Shown piece after piece: positions 8,518-17,372 of a DNA stretch of 64,000 bases. Source of the stretch: Rhodothermales bacterium (GTDB lineage: Bacteria; Bacteroidota; Rhodothermia; Rhodothermales; UBA10348); assembly GCA_024711125.1 (NCBI GenBank), contig JANJTM010000025.1, positions 1 through 64,000 of the forward strand. The letters are read 5' to 3'. The stretch's first letter is position 1, and every line of letters starts with the position of its first letter. A model generated the notes under the pieces. It was not told the DNA's origin. It made no database searches and was given only the letters and a program-made list of their open reading frames with translations. Made by a program: the position numbers and the translations under genes.

Positions 8518-10218
8518 ATGGACGACGATCGGATCGCGCAACTGGAGCGGCGGGTGGAGGCGCTCGAGGCCCGCCTCGGCATCGTGGGCGACGGCGCCGA
8601 CGAACGCGAGGAAAGGGGCCGTCAACTCGTGGAGGACGCGAGACGGCGGTACGCGTCGGCCATGTCCACGGCGCCGCGCCGCGGGTCGCTGAAATCGCTG
8701 GCGGAACGTCTCACGGGCGAGGGGGCAGTCCTGCGGATAGGTTCCGCACTCCTCGTCCTCGGAGTCCTCTTCGGGGTCAAGTACGGAATCGACAGGGGTT
8801 GGATCGTCCCGGAAGTCCGGGTCGCGGGCGCGGCCCTCCTCGGAACGGCAGCGCTCCTCGTCGGCGCGAGGCTGTCCGGCCGTCGGCCCGCCGTTTCGTC
8901 GGCGCTCTCCGGCACGGGGGTCGCGGCATGGTACCTGGCGGTCTTTTCGGCGCAGGCCCTGTACTCGATCATCCCGTTCGCGGTCGGAATCGTCCTCATG
9001 TCTGCCGTCACGGTCCTCGGGGCGTTGCTCGCCTCCCGGCGAGGCCACCCGTGGATGGCGATCCTGGCGGCGGCGGGCGGGCTCGCCACCCCGTTCCTCC
9101 TGCAGAGCGAAACGGCCGGGGTACCCGGCCTGGTGGGATACCTTTCGGCCGTGCTGGCCGGGGCGTCGTGGCTGGTGCTCCGTTTCGGCTGGAGGTCGCT
9201 GTTCCTGTTCTGCGCCGCGGCATCGTTGCCGGTCGCCGCGCTCGTGCTCACGCTGATGCACGATCCCGATCCCGTGCCGACGACGCACCGGGTCGCGGTT
9301 CTCGTCGGGCTTGCGCTGTCGGTCGTCTTTTTCGCGGTCGTGCCGGCCGTCTGCACCCGGGCCGACCGGCACGGACCGTGGATGCGCGGATCGCATGGTG
9401 CAGCCGGCCGCCTTGCGGGGTACGCCGCCGCCTTCGTGCCGGCCGCGGTGCTGCCGGTGGCCTGGGGTTTCGCCCACGTGGCGTGGTCGATGCCGCACAC
9501 GGCGTGGGGTTTTGCCGGTCTCGGCTACGTCGCCGCCATCACGGGCGCACTCCTGGCGCTGGAACGCGCGGGCCACGCGGAAGCCGCCCTGTCGGTCCGC
9601 CTGGGCCAGGCCTGGGTGCTCGCCTTCGTGTTCTTCGAGTTCGCCTGGTCGCGGCCCGGATTCCAGCTCCTCGCATTCGCCGTGGCGGCGTGGCTCGTGG
9701 CGGCCGACGCGCGCCGCGTGGGCAGCGACGCTCCGCGAAGGGTCGCCGCCACGCTGCTGCCGGTCATCCTCCCCTGGCTCGCCGTGCGTGTGCTCGACGG
9801 AGACGGCACCGGTTTCTCGTCGCCTGACTCCTGGGCCGACCTCGCGACGGTGTCGATCGTGGCGATCGGGGGGTACGCGGAAACCTCCGGTCGGCTTCGG
9901 GGGCTGCTTGCGGGCGTCGCGCTCGCGGCGCTGGTCGCCCTGTGCGGCCGAGAGTTCACGAACCCAGGCACGGTGACCGCGGCCTGGTCGGCCATCGGCG
10001 TATCGGTTCTGGTGGGGGGGTACCGAATGCGTTCGTCGTCGGTCCGGCTCGCGGGCATGGCCGTGCTGGTCCTGGTGGTGGCCAAGCTCCTGCTCATCGA
10101 CCTGTCGGGGTCCGATCCGCTCGTCCGCGTGGGCATCTTCCTCGGGCTCGGGCTGGCGCTCGTGGGATTGGGTTACCTCTTTCCCAGCTGGTGGAAGGAC
10201 CCGCCGCGGGAGTCCTGA
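8518..10218 (+). CDS. DUF2339 family polytopic membrane protein
   Basis: A 566-residue integral membrane protein of the DUF2339 family. The N-terminus is a charged coiled coil (DRIAQLERRVEALEARLG), followed by a conserved entry segment (GSALLVLGVLFGVKYGIDRGW) and then a long run of hydrophobic segments to the C-terminus. Start at ATG 8518 puts the coiled coil first, as in other DUF2339 proteins; an upstream GTG at 8476 would add 14 unlike residues. The biochemical function of the family is not established. It ends 2 bp before the convergent M20 gene and is divergent from the lamin-tail gene, with 113 bp between the starts. Confidence 0.88.
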   Translation: MDDDRIAQLERRVEALEARLGIVGDGADEREERGRQLVEDARRRYASAMSTAPRRGSLKSLAERLTGEGAVLRIGSALLVLGVLFGVKYGIDRGWIVPEVRVAGAALLGTAALLVGARLSGRRPAVSSALSGTGVAAWYLAVFSAQALYSIIPFAVGIVLMSAVTVLGALLASRRGHPWMAILAAAGGLATPFLLQSETAGVPGLVGYLSAVLAGASWLVLRFGWRSLFLFCAAASLPVAALVLTLMHDPDPVPTTHRVAVLVGLALSVVFFAVVPAVCTRADRHGPWMRGSHGAAGRLAGYAAAFVPAAVLPVAWGFAHVAWSMPHTAWGFAGLGYVAAITGALLALERAGHAEAALSVRLGQAWVLAFVFFEFAWSRPGFQLLAFAVAAWLVAADARRVGSDAPRRVAATLLPVILPWLAVRVLDGDGTGFSSPDSWADLATVSIVAIGGYAETSGRLRGLLAGVALAALVALCGREFTNPGTVTAAWSAIGVSVLVGGYRMRSSSVRLAGMAVLVLVVAKLLLIDLSGSDPLVRVGIFLGLGLALVGLGYLFPSWWKDPPRES

Positions 10219-10220
10219 GG

Positions 10221-11447
10221 TCAGCCGCGGGAGCGCGCAAGGCGCTCGAAGACCGAGAAGAAATACCCGGCGGCCCGCGCGAGCGCCCGCTCGTCGAGGT
10301 CGAAGCACGAATCGTGCAGGGGGTGGCTCGTATCGGGGCCCGTCGACGTGCCGATCCGGATCAGGGCTCCGGGCACACGTTCCTGGTAGAACGCGAAGTC
10401 CTCGGCACCCATGCTCGGCAGCGGGATGTCGAAGACCGCGTCCGGCCCGAACTCGGCCCCTGCGACGTCGCGCGCGTGTTCCACCAGGGCCCGGTCGTTG
10501 GTAACCGCCGGAGACCCGTGATCGAACTCGGCCACGATCCGGGCTCCGTAGAGCGAGGAAAAAGCGCCACAGGCATCCTCGACGAGACGGCGGATGCGTT
10601 CGCGGTCGTCGTTGACCGTGCACCGCAGGGTGCCCCCGAACTCCGCGGAAGAGGGGATCACGTTGTACGCCTCCCCGGCGTGGAACCGCGTCACCGTCAG
10701 CACGGCCGGATTGCGTGCATCGGTGCGGCGGCCGACCTGCTGATAGAGGCTGTTCAGGAGCTGCGTGGCCACCCAGACCGTGTCGACCGCGAGGTGCGGC
10801 CGGGCCGAGTGGCCGGTAGCGGGACCCGCCACGCTCACGCGGAAGCGGTCGGCCGATGCGGTCGCCGCGCCCGTGATGAACCCGTATCGACCGGTGGCCA
10901 GGGTCGGGTCGACGTGCGACGCGTAGACGGCTTCGACGCCGTCGAGGACCCCGTCGGCGATCATGAGCGGAGCCCCGGTGGGCACGCCCTCCTCGTTGGG
11001 CTGGAAGAATACGCGAAGGGTGCCGCGGAGGCGATCCTTCCCGGCGTGGGCCAGCAGCGCGAGTCCGACGGCGATCGAGGCGTGCGCGTCGTGACCGCAG
11101 AGGTGTGCGACCCCCGGCACCGTGGATGCGTAGGGAACCCGTTTCGCGTCCTGGATGGGAAGCGCGTCGATGTCGGCCCGGTACGCCACCGTCGGACCGG
11201 GTCCGGCGCCCGGCAGGTCCACGTAGAACCCGGTCCCGGCCAGGGGACCGACGGGATGCAATCCGTTCGCCTCGAGGAGCGCCCGCAGGAAAGCCGACGT
11301 GGCGTGTTCCTGCAGGCCGAGCTCGGGGTGCCGATGCAGGTGGCGGCGCAGGGCCGGGAGCAGGCTTTCGAGCGGCCCGCCGGGCACCGGCCCCAGGCCG
11401 ACGAAGACACGCGAGGAGACGGTAGAAACGGATGCGGGTTGGGTCAT
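10221..11447 (-). CDS. M20 family metallo-amidohydrolase (N-acyl amino acid / hippurate hydrolase type)
   Basis: A 408-residue zinc amidohydrolase of the M20D group (hippurate, N-acyl-amino-acid and IAA-conjugate hydrolases). Landmarks are HLHRHPELGLQE near the N-terminus, metal-site segments CGHDAHASIAVGLALL and NEEGVPTGAPLM, the dimerisation (lid) domain, and MGAEDFAFYQERVPG near the end. The start at 11447 overlaps the stop of the upstream vWA-like gene as ATGA, which indicates translational coupling and argues against the in-frame start at 11477. No signal peptide is evident, so it is probably cytoplasmic. It is the last gene of a four-gene minus-strand set; the likely job is amino-acid salvage from N-acyl conjugates, but the substrate is not predictable. 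Confidence 0.93.
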   Translation of the reverse strand: MTQPASVSTVSSRVFVGLGPVPGGPLESLLPALRRHLHRHPELGLQEHATSAFLRALLEANGLHPVGPLAGTGFYVDLPGAGPGPTVAYRADIDALPIQDAKRVPYASTVPGVAHLCGHDAHASIAVGLALLAHAGKDRLRGTLRVFFQPNEEGVPTGAPLMIADGVLDGVEAVYASHVDPTLATGRYGFITGAATASADRFRVSVAGPATGHSARPHLAVDTVWVATQLLNSLYQQVGRRTDARNPAVLTVTRFHAGEAYNVIPSSAEFGGTLRCTVNDDRERIRRLVEDACGAFSSLYGARIVAEFDHGSPAVTNDRALVEHARDVAGAEFGPDAVFDIPLPSMGAEDFAFYQERVPGALIRIGTSTGPDTSHPLHDSCFDLDERALARAAGYFFSVFERLARSRG

Positions 11448-13594
11448 ACGAGTCCGCGGCGCTTGCGGAGGAACCATTCGAGAGTCAGGAGCACCAGCAG
11501 CGCCGCGAGGAGCGGCGCGATGTGCCAGAGCCGGAGGGTCGATTCGGAGGTCAGGACCCGGGGTTCGAGGAGCCCGCGATCCTCGAGGCCCCGGCGGAGC
11601 CCGTCGGCCGAAGCGGGCAGGACGGCGCCCCCGGTGCGCTGGGCAACCACGGCCATCAAGGCGGGGTCGGCACGTGTGTCGAGGTACTCGATCGTCAGGG
11701 GCTCGACCGCAAAACTCCCCCGGTCCTCTCCAAGCACGGCCCCCTCGCGCGTGGCGACGGCGGTGTAGTCGTAACTCCCCTCTTCGAGCGTTGCCACCAC
11801 GCCCGAATACCGGCCGGTGCCGAGGGGTTGCAGATCGAGCGATCGTTCCTCACCGCCCGGCAGGGCGATACGCACTTCGACGACGGCGTCCGACACCGGC
11901 TGGGCCGCGTCGTCGTATACCTGGCCGACGAACCGGACGGGATCGCTGCCGTCGAACGAGCGGGACACGGGGCGGACCCGTACGGGGCGGTCGTCTTCCG
12001 GAGCCGAAAGCCACCTGAGGAGTCCGTCGAGCAGCGCGGCGTGGGCCGCGGGGCCTTCGTCGACCGACTCCGGAGCGATACGCCATCGCCAGAGCCCGGA
12101 AGCCAGCACGACGGCCGAGCGCGAAGCTCCGCGCCTGCGAACGGCCAGAAGCGGATCGGGCAGGTCGATTCCCCGGATGCGGGGAGAGGCGAGGACTTCG
12201 GCGTCGGGCGTCACGATCCATTCGGCATTGGACGCGTCCAGGGGGGCGAGTCGAGCGGCCGGATCGCGAACCGACTCGAGGAGCTCAAGCGTGGACGGAT
12301 GCCGCCGGCCTGCCGCCGTCGGCACGAACGTCGTTTCGGTGAACCCGGGCCGGATCGCGCGTGGGGACGCCGGCAGCGCGTCTCCGAGCGATTGCGCGGC
12401 CCTGAGGTCACTCGTGCGGTCCAGGAGGTAGAGCAGGGGCGTGCCCTCCTGCGCGGCGCCGCGAATCCGGGACACGTCGTCAGCCGACGCCTCGCGGCCG
12501 GGAAACCCGACGAGGACCAGGAGATCCATCGTCGCCGGGTCGGGCAGCGCTCCTTCATAGTACTCGCCGGGTGCCTTCTGCGTCCTCTGCTCGATCGACA
12601 GGTCCGGGTCCGATTCCAGGTGGCTGCGGATCGACGAAAGATCGGGGGACGGCGCCGAGGCGACGAGGAGCACCCGCCTTCGGGAATCGACGACCCGTAC
12701 CCCGACCGAGACCTCGTTGTTCGACCACGTCCGCTCGCCGTCCAGGCGCGTCACGGCCACCGTGTATCGAACGATTCCGGGATCCTTCGGGGTGGTCTGC
12801 AACGACACCGACGTTTCGCCGTCCGAAGACGGAAGCTCGAGCACCGCCCGGTCGAGCACGCCCGTGCCGTCTGACAGCGTGACCTGGACGGTGGCGCCTG
12901 GAAAACCGAAATGACGCAGGCCGACGTCGAACGGAAGCTCGACGTTCCGGTACGCCAGTTCGTTCGTCAGCAACCGGGCCGCGATGACGTCCCTGTGTCG
13001 GGTCGTGTCGCCGACCGTCAGCGTGAATACCGGTACCGGGTATCGGTCGGCCCGGAGCGCGGGGTTCCGCCCGGTGTTGTAGCGACCGTCGCTGACGAGC
13101 ACGACGGCGGCCGGCGCCTCCACGGCGTGCGCTTCGTCCAATGCGCGCGACAGGTCGGTGCGCGGGCGGTCGAACGTCAGCGAATCGGCCGTCGCGGAAG
13201 GATCGATCGCCCGCACGTCGTCGCCGAAACGGAATGCCCTGACGTCGAGCCCCTCGAGCTCCGACGAGATGCGCGGCATCACCGCCCGCACGGCATCCGG
13301 AACGGAGCCCGCGAAAACCGCGCCGTCCGGGGCGGGCAGGTCGAGGCTGCGCGAATCGTCGACGAGCACGACGACGACGGGCGGATGCTCCGTCTCCACC
13401 ACGCTGCGCAGGACGGGCTGGGCAAGCAGGAAGAGCAGCAGGGCCAGGGTGACGAAACGGAGGCCCGCCAGCAGGAGCCGGTGCTGCACGGCGAGCGCCG
13501 GCACCGTCCGGCGGTAGGCCCACCATGCCCCGACACCGGCGGCGGCGAGCAGCAGGACCAGCAGGAGGGGGGACCAGGCCAGGGTTAACGACAT
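11444..13594 (-). CDS. von Willebrand A-like membrane protein (BatA/'putative glutamine amidotransferase' type)
   Basis: A 716-residue membrane protein. Two N-terminal hydrophobic helices (SLTLAWSPLLLVLLLAAAG and LLLAGLRFVTLALLLFLL) are followed by a vWA-like segment with a DxSxS-type loop (VVVVLVDDSRSL), a long periplasmic or extracellular region, and a C-terminal helix (IAPLLAALLVLLTLEWFLRK) with a basic end. ATG 13594 was chosen because it opens the first helix directly and lies 8 bp after the S8 protease stop; the frame stays open upstream without family-like sequence. Related proteins in Bacteroidota are annotated only as vWA-domain or BatA-like. Its ATGA overlap with the M20 gene shows tight coupling. 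Function unknown. Confidence 0.82.
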   Translation of the reverse strand: MSLTLAWSPLLLVLLLAAAGVGAWWAYRRTVPALAVQHRLLLAGLRFVTLALLLFLLAQPVLRSVVETEHPPVVVVLVDDSRSLDLPAPDGAVFAGSVPDAVRAVMPRISSELEGLDVRAFRFGDDVRAIDPSATADSLTFDRPRTDLSRALDEAHAVEAPAAVVLVSDGRYNTGRNPALRADRYPVPVFTLTVGDTTRHRDVIAARLLTNELAYRNVELPFDVGLRHFGFPGATVQVTLSDGTGVLDRAVLELPSSDGETSVSLQTTPKDPGIVRYTVAVTRLDGERTWSNNEVSVGVRVVDSRRRVLLVASAPSPDLSSIRSHLESDPDLSIEQRTQKAPGEYYEGALPDPATMDLLVLVGFPGREASADDVSRIRGAAQEGTPLLYLLDRTSDLRAAQSLGDALPASPRAIRPGFTETTFVPTAAGRRHPSTLELLESVRDPAARLAPLDASNAEWIVTPDAEVLASPRIRGIDLPDPLLAVRRRGASRSAVVLASGLWRWRIAPESVDEGPAAHAALLDGLLRWLSAPEDDRPVRVRPVSRSFDGSDPVRFVGQVYDDAAQPVSDAVVEVRIALPGGEERSLDLQPLGTGRYSGVVATLEEGSYDYTAVATREGAVLGEDRGSFAVEPLTIEYLDTRADPALMAVVAQRTGGAVLPASADGLRRGLEDRGLLEPRVLTSESTLRLWHIAPLLAALLVLLTLEWFLRKRRGLV

Positions 13595-13602
13595 GGGCCC
13601 CG

Positions 13603-15312
13603 TCAGCGGGCGTGGACGAGAGAGCCCGAGGATTCCCGCCCACCGGCGGTGAAGCGGTACAGCACCACGCCCGCGGGCAGCGCGGTCCCGTCGAGGTCGA
13701 TCTGCCACGTGCCCGCACCCGCGGAGGGCACGGCGAGGTCGGCGACGCGACGGCCCAGGAGGTCGTAGAACTCGACTCGGGCAGGCTGCATCGAGGTGTC
13801 GGTGGGAGCGTACAGGACCAGGCGGTCGCGGAACGGGTTAGGCCAGGCGTGAAGCTCGCTCCGGGTCGAAGCGTGTTTCGGGCGCTCCACGGAGGTGACG
13901 CGGGCGAGCGCGGCCTCGGCGTTCACGATGCCCCAACCGAGGCTGTTGTCCGGAGACTGCGCCTGGCTGGCCGTGGCGCGAAGCAGGTCGCGGATCTGGA
14001 GCGGGGTGAGGCTCGGGTCAGCCTGGAGGAGGAGCGTCACGATGCCCGAGACCATGGGGGCCGCGAAGGAGGTGCCGTTTCCCCGCACGTAGCCCGTGCC
14101 CGAATTGGCCACGTACACGCCGAGTTGGAACGATTCCCCGGCCATGGCCGCCACATCCGGCTTGGTTCGGCCGTCTGCGGTCGGTCCGTACCCGCTGAAA
14201 CTCGAACGAACGAGATTGGCCGAGACGCCGCCGACCGTGATCACCGACGGTCCGTCGGCCGGGGAGGTGACGTAATACCAGCACAGCTGCGGGGAAGCGC
14301 AGCCCTCGTTCGCCGCCGCCACGACCATGACGACGCCGAGGGAGGCGGCGTGTTCGGCCGCGCGCGTGGTGACGGCGGTCTTTCCGTCCATCTCGGCATA
14401 GACGTAACTGCGCTGGCCCGCGTCGAAGACCGAGTAGCCCAGCGAGACGTTGACCACATCCACGCCCTCCGCCTCCATCCATTCGAGGCCGGCCACGAAG
14501 TTGTCCTCTTCCTGGTTGGTCTCGCTGAGGTAGTATTCGGTTCGCGCGTGCAGGATTTCGGCGCCCCAGGCCGGCCCGACCAGGTTGCCGTCGTGGTACC
14601 CCGCGGCGACGCTCAGCACCATCCGGGCGTGCCGGTTGCCGTCGTCCGGCAGCCCCGTGAAGTCCCGCGACGAGAGGAATCGGCCCGAGGTCACGAGATG
14701 GCTGAGCGCAGGATGTGTGGACGGATCTCCCAGCCCGGTATCGATGATGCCGAGTCGTACGCCCTGGCCGTTCCATCCGGCCTGGAGCGGAGCGACGGCG
14801 CCGGCGACCGAAAGTTGGGTCAGCGAAGGGCCGAAATCGACGAGTCCGCCCGGCCGGCCGGAATCGACGAGGGTGACCGGGCCGTCGACGTCGCCGACGG
14901 GCACGGCCGACCCGACCGGACGGATTCCGTTGACGAAGGGAAGCGCGGAGACGACGGCCGCCTCCTCCTCCGACATCCAGGCGCTGACCGCGTTGAGCCA
15001 CCGGCTGCGCACGAGCGGGTCGATGCCCATCGATTGCAGTCGGCGCACGTACGCCCCCGAGACCTCGCGGTCCAGGTCGGCGTCCGCGCTCGGGGCGCCC
15101 CGGCCGAGACGGCGCTGGAGGGCCCGGGCCGCCACGGGCACCGGAGCGGTCTTGCCGGCGACGTCGACCTTGTCCCTGAGAAACACCCAGTACTTGATCG
15201 AGTCGGGGCCCGTCGGACGCGGCACGGTCCCGGCGCTGACCGGCGCAGGCCCGACGAGAAGAGTCGGGGCCAGGAGAAGCAGCGCCGCGACGAGGATGCG
15301 GATAGGTGGCAT
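13603..15312 (-). CDS. Secreted S8 (subtilisin-like) serine peptidase with T9SS type A sorting domain
   Basis: A 569-residue exported protease. Signal peptide: residues 1 to about 28 (ILVAALLLLAPTLLVG). Catalytic triad: D191 in GIIDTGLG, H228 in NRHARMV and S415 in GNGTSFAAPMVSG; the oxyanion asparagine is probably N335 (AAANEG). The last 85 residues form a type IX secretion sorting domain (LHAWPNPFRDRLVLYAP, VEFYDLLGRRVADL, LPAGVVLYRFTAGG), so it should cross the outer membrane through the T9SS and be surface-anchored or released. Segment 30-125 looks like an I9-type propeptide. It is followed by the vWA-like gene after 8 bp. This gene is the best single indicator of a T9SS-bearing phylum. 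Confidence 0.94.
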   Translation of the reverse strand: MPPIRILVAALLLLAPTLLVGPAPVSAGTVPRPTGPDSIKYWVFLRDKVDVAGKTAPVPVAARALQRRLGRGAPSADADLDREVSGAYVRRLQSMGIDPLVRSRWLNAVSAWMSEEEAAVVSALPFVNGIRPVGSAVPVGDVDGPVTLVDSGRPGGLVDFGPSLTQLSVAGAVAPLQAGWNGQGVRLGIIDTGLGDPSTHPALSHLVTSGRFLSSRDFTGLPDDGNRHARMVLSVAAGYHDGNLVGPAWGAEILHARTEYYLSETNQEEDNFVAGLEWMEAEGVDVVNVSLGYSVFDAGQRSYVYAEMDGKTAVTTRAAEHAASLGVVMVVAAANEGCASPQLCWYYVTSPADGPSVITVGGVSANLVRSSFSGYGPTADGRTKPDVAAMAGESFQLGVYVANSGTGYVRGNGTSFAAPMVSGIVTLLLQADPSLTPLQIRDLLRATASQAQSPDNSLGWGIVNAEAALARVTSVERPKHASTRSELHAWPNPFRDRLVLYAPTDTSMQPARVEFYDLLGRRVADLAVPSAGAGTWQIDLDGTALPAGVVLYRFTAGGRESSGSLVHAR

Positions 15313-15361
15313 GGGAGGGAAGGAGTCGGCCGGGATGAACCCTCGAGCCGGGGCGCGGATC

Positions 15362-16132
15362 CTACCGTACGGCGAGCCCGCGCCCGTCGAATGCGCCCGG
15401 AAGCAGGGTTCGCACGTCGGCGGTCTCGGGTGGGCGGTCGCCGCGGTCCATGATCACCTGCGCGTCCGGCGCCAGTTCGACGAGGAGCTGCCGGCACGCG
15501 CCGCACGGAGTGCCGTCCGGATCCCGTAGACACGTCAGGACCACCCGGAGCGCGGGAGGGCAGCCCCACGTGACGGCCGTCGACAGCGCGTTCCGCTCGG
15601 CACACAGGATGGAGTTCCAGTCCGGATGCTCCACGTTCACTCCCGGAAGGCCGCGGCCGTCGGGCAGCACGACGACACAGCCCACGGGGAAGGCAGACTC
15701 GGGCACCCAGGCATGCCCCGCCACCCGCCGTACGAGGGATACGGGGTCTGTCGCCGTGCGTCCGATGAACGGGTCCACGACCGCCCCGACTTCGGGCGTT
15801 TCCACGTCGCGGTTGATCCACACGGCGCCGTCGACCCGCTCCCAGCTACCGGGCAGGCCCCGCACATAGGCCCCCGTGGCCGCCGTGGCGGGGCGTCCCG
15901 CCAGCGCGAGGGCGGCAAGTTGCCTGTACCCCAACGCCACGGCGGTCGTCACGGCATTCTGCGACGCGGGAATGACCAACGAGAACGAGGCGCTTTCGAC
16001 CCGGACCCCGGGCACGAGCGAGCCGTCGGCGGCCAGCGCCACGGCCGCCTCGGCCTGCCCGGAATAGGGTACGTGGGCGCGGGGGAGGAGGGCGCGCGCG
16101 GTGTCGAGCAGAGCCTCGAAGCGTGCGGTCAT
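15362..16132 (-). CDS. cdd: Two-domain cytidine deaminase, N-terminal copy degenerate
   Basis: A 256-residue protein with two tandem cytidine-deaminase-like domains; cytidine deaminase converts cytidine/deoxycytidine to uridine/deoxyuridine in salvage. The second copy is intact: zinc ligands C177 (in ILCAERNAL), C210 and C213 (in PCGACRQ), and catalytic glutamate E179. The first copy keeps the fold pattern (VPYSGQAEAAVALAADGSLV, VESASFSLVIPASQNAV) but its CAE is replaced by PAS and it has no PCxxC, so it cannot bind zinc. In E. coli-type enzymes the degenerate copy is C-terminal; here the order is reversed. ATG 16132 begins typical MTARFEALLDTARALL; earlier in-frame codons run into the tRNA promoter area. 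Confidence 0.88.
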   Translation of the reverse strand: MTARFEALLDTARALLPRAHVPYSGQAEAAVALAADGSLVPGVRVESASFSLVIPASQNAVTTAVALGYRQLAALALAGRPATAATGAYVRGLPGSWERVDGAVWINRDVETPEVGAVVDPFIGRTATDPVSLVRRVAGHAWVPESAFPVGCVVVLPDGRGLPGVNVEHPDWNSILCAERNALSTAVTWGCPPALRVVLTCLRDPDGTPCGACRQLLVELAPDAQVIMDRGDRPPETADVRTLLPGAFDGRGLAVR

Positions 16133-16184
16133 GGTCTGATGGGATTGCGGCAAAGGTACGAGCGCAGAAGCGGGCGGGCGCGGC

Positions 16185-16214
16185 TTGCCGCACGGGCGCG
16201 CCATGGCCTAGCTT
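16185..16214 (+). promoter_or_regulatory. Candidate promoter of tRNA-Leu
   Basis: TTGCCG (16185-16190) and TAGCTT (16209-16214) are separated by 18 bp, and the -10-like box ends 15 bp before the tRNA 5' end. The box followed by GA fits the TAnnTT(T)G type of -7 element described for Bacteroidota. Prediction from sequence only. Confidence 0.4.
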
Positions 16215-16229
16215 GAACCCGTCAAACGG

Positions 16230-16315
16230 GCCGGGGTGGCGGAATCGGTAGACGCAGCGGACTTAAAATCCGCTTCCTCCCTGGAGGAGTAGGGGTTCGA
16301 GCCCCCTTCCCGGCA
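16230..16315 (+). tRNA. tRNA-Leu(UAA)
   Basis: An 86-nt tRNA. The acceptor stem GCCGGGG pairs with TCCCGGC (one G-T pair), with discriminator A at 16315. The anticodon arm is GCGGA-CTTAAAA-TCCGC, giving anticodon TAA, which decodes UUA. A long variable arm (TCCTCC...GGAGGA type) and the T arm GGGG-TTCGAGC-CCCC confirm the leucine class. The 3' CCA is not encoded (CGA follows), so it must be added enzymatically. Confidence 0.97.
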
Positions 16316-16325
16316 CGAAGGGCGG

Positions 16326-16850
16326 TCAGGACCGCTCGAGGGTCAGCGCCAGCGGGTCGTCACCGCTCAATCGGACGGCCCCGTCCCAGATGTCGGGCGG
16401 GTACAGCGGGCCCGACAGGGGGTCGGGGATGCGGAGTCGATACGCCGACCCGTCGAAGGTGCCGGTGTGTCGCGCCATGACCCACGCGCATCCCTGGAAA
16501 TCGAGCGTTACCCGGCCGTCGACCAGTCGACCTTTCGCCGTGAATCGCTGCGTGGCAGACGCCGTGTTGGTCTCGCCGAGCCACGAGCGGTGGATGCGGG
16601 TGGTCCACGAGCAGTTGCCCTGCCCCGAGATCTCGCCGTCCTCCACCGTCAGCGTGAGGCTTCCGCCGATCGTGCCCTGGTAATTTGCGTAAAAGCCCTG
16701 GTTCTCGTCGGCCACCACGTGCAGTTCGAAGGCGACGGGTTCGATGCGGAAACTGCCGGCCGGACCGGTCACGGGCGCGGAACCTCCGGGGTCGGAGGGG
16801 CTGGAATCACAGCCGGCGAGCAGGAGGAACAGGAGCGGAACGAACCGCAT
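16326..16850 (-). CDS. Hypothetical lipoprotein
   Basis: A 174-residue putative lipoprotein of unknown function. The N-terminus MRFVPLLFLLLAGCDSSPSD has a lipobox (LLAGC) with the acylated cysteine near residue 14, followed by a Ser/Pro/Gly linker. The rest is beta-rich (YQGTIGGSLTLTVEDGEISG, FTAKGRLVDGRVTLDFQG) and holds two cysteines (in GNCSW and QGCAW) that could form a disulfide. Start 16850 places the leader first; the frame is open further upstream but reads as nonsense there. It is divergent from the small lipoprotein at 16990 and convergent with tRNA-Leu. A short GC hairpin near 16321-16335 overlaps its stop and may end both transcripts. Confidence 0.75.
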   Translation of the reverse strand: MRFVPLLFLLLAGCDSSPSDPGGSAPVTGPAGSFRIEPVAFELHVVADENQGFYANYQGTIGGSLTLTVEDGEISGQGNCSWTTRIHRSWLGETNTASATQRFTAKGRLVDGRVTLDFQGCAWVMARHTGTFDGSAYRLRIPDPLSGPLYPPDIWDGAVRLSGDDPLALTLERS

Positions 16851-16989
16851 GGGACGCGGGGATTGATCACGGAAGAGCGAATCGTGTCCGCGGCAGGCGG
16901 TTCCCGACTCCGGCGGGAACCCGGATCGCGATCGGGCGATCCATCCTTGATGTCCGCCGAGACCCCTCACCCCTCACACCCGGTCGGCC

Positions 16990-17289
16990 GTGCGAAACCG
17001 CCTCTTTTTCCTTGGCGTCCTCGTCCTTTCGGCCTGCCGTCCAGCCGCCGAGGGCAGGCTGCCCGAAGCCGGAACCGTCGTCGTCGACCGGGAGAGCGGC
17101 GTACGATACCGCGTCACGTGGTCGGGCAACACGACCTACAACCAGGGAGCCTGCCCGGAGGTCAATACCCTCTGCGTGCACCTCGTCGGAATGCCCGAGG
17201 CCGGCGCGACGGGCGCCGAGGCCATCGCTGCGGAACTTGCGGTTCCGTTCTCGGAATACGGCACGCGGTTCGACGCGTCGCGGCGGTGA
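16990..17289 (+). CDS. Small hypothetical lipoprotein
   Basis: A 99-residue putative lipoprotein with a GTG start. The leader MRNRLFFLGVLVLSACRP carries a lipobox (VLSAC). The mature part has two further cysteines (QGACPEVNTLCVHLVG) that may pair. No family is recognised. It runs convergently into the caspase-like gene at 17373, with a strong hairpin between them. Its position next to an exported protease cluster makes it worth testing as a partner or substrate, but nothing in the sequence shows this. Confidence 0.6.
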   Translation: MRNRLFFLGVLVLSACRPAAEGRLPEAGTVVVDRESGVRYRVTWSGNTTYNQGACPEVNTLCVHLVGMPEAGATGAEAIAAELAVPFSEYGTRFDASRR

Positions 17290-17310
17290 TTCCGTCGTCT
17301 CCGTGAACGG

Positions 17311-17347
17311 GAACGGCCGCCCGACACCCGGTGCCGGACGGCCGTTC
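17311..17347. terminator. Bidirectional hairpin between convergent genes
   Basis: A 9-bp perfect GC-rich stem, GAACGGCCG (17311-17319) with CGGCCGTTC (17339-17347), closes a 19-nt loop in the 83-bp gap between the small lipoprotein gene and the convergent caspase-like gene. It lacks a long T tract on either side, so factor-independent termination is plausible but not proven. Confidence 0.5.
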
Positions 17348-17372
17348 CGCCACGAATCGCGTGGGGTCCGGA

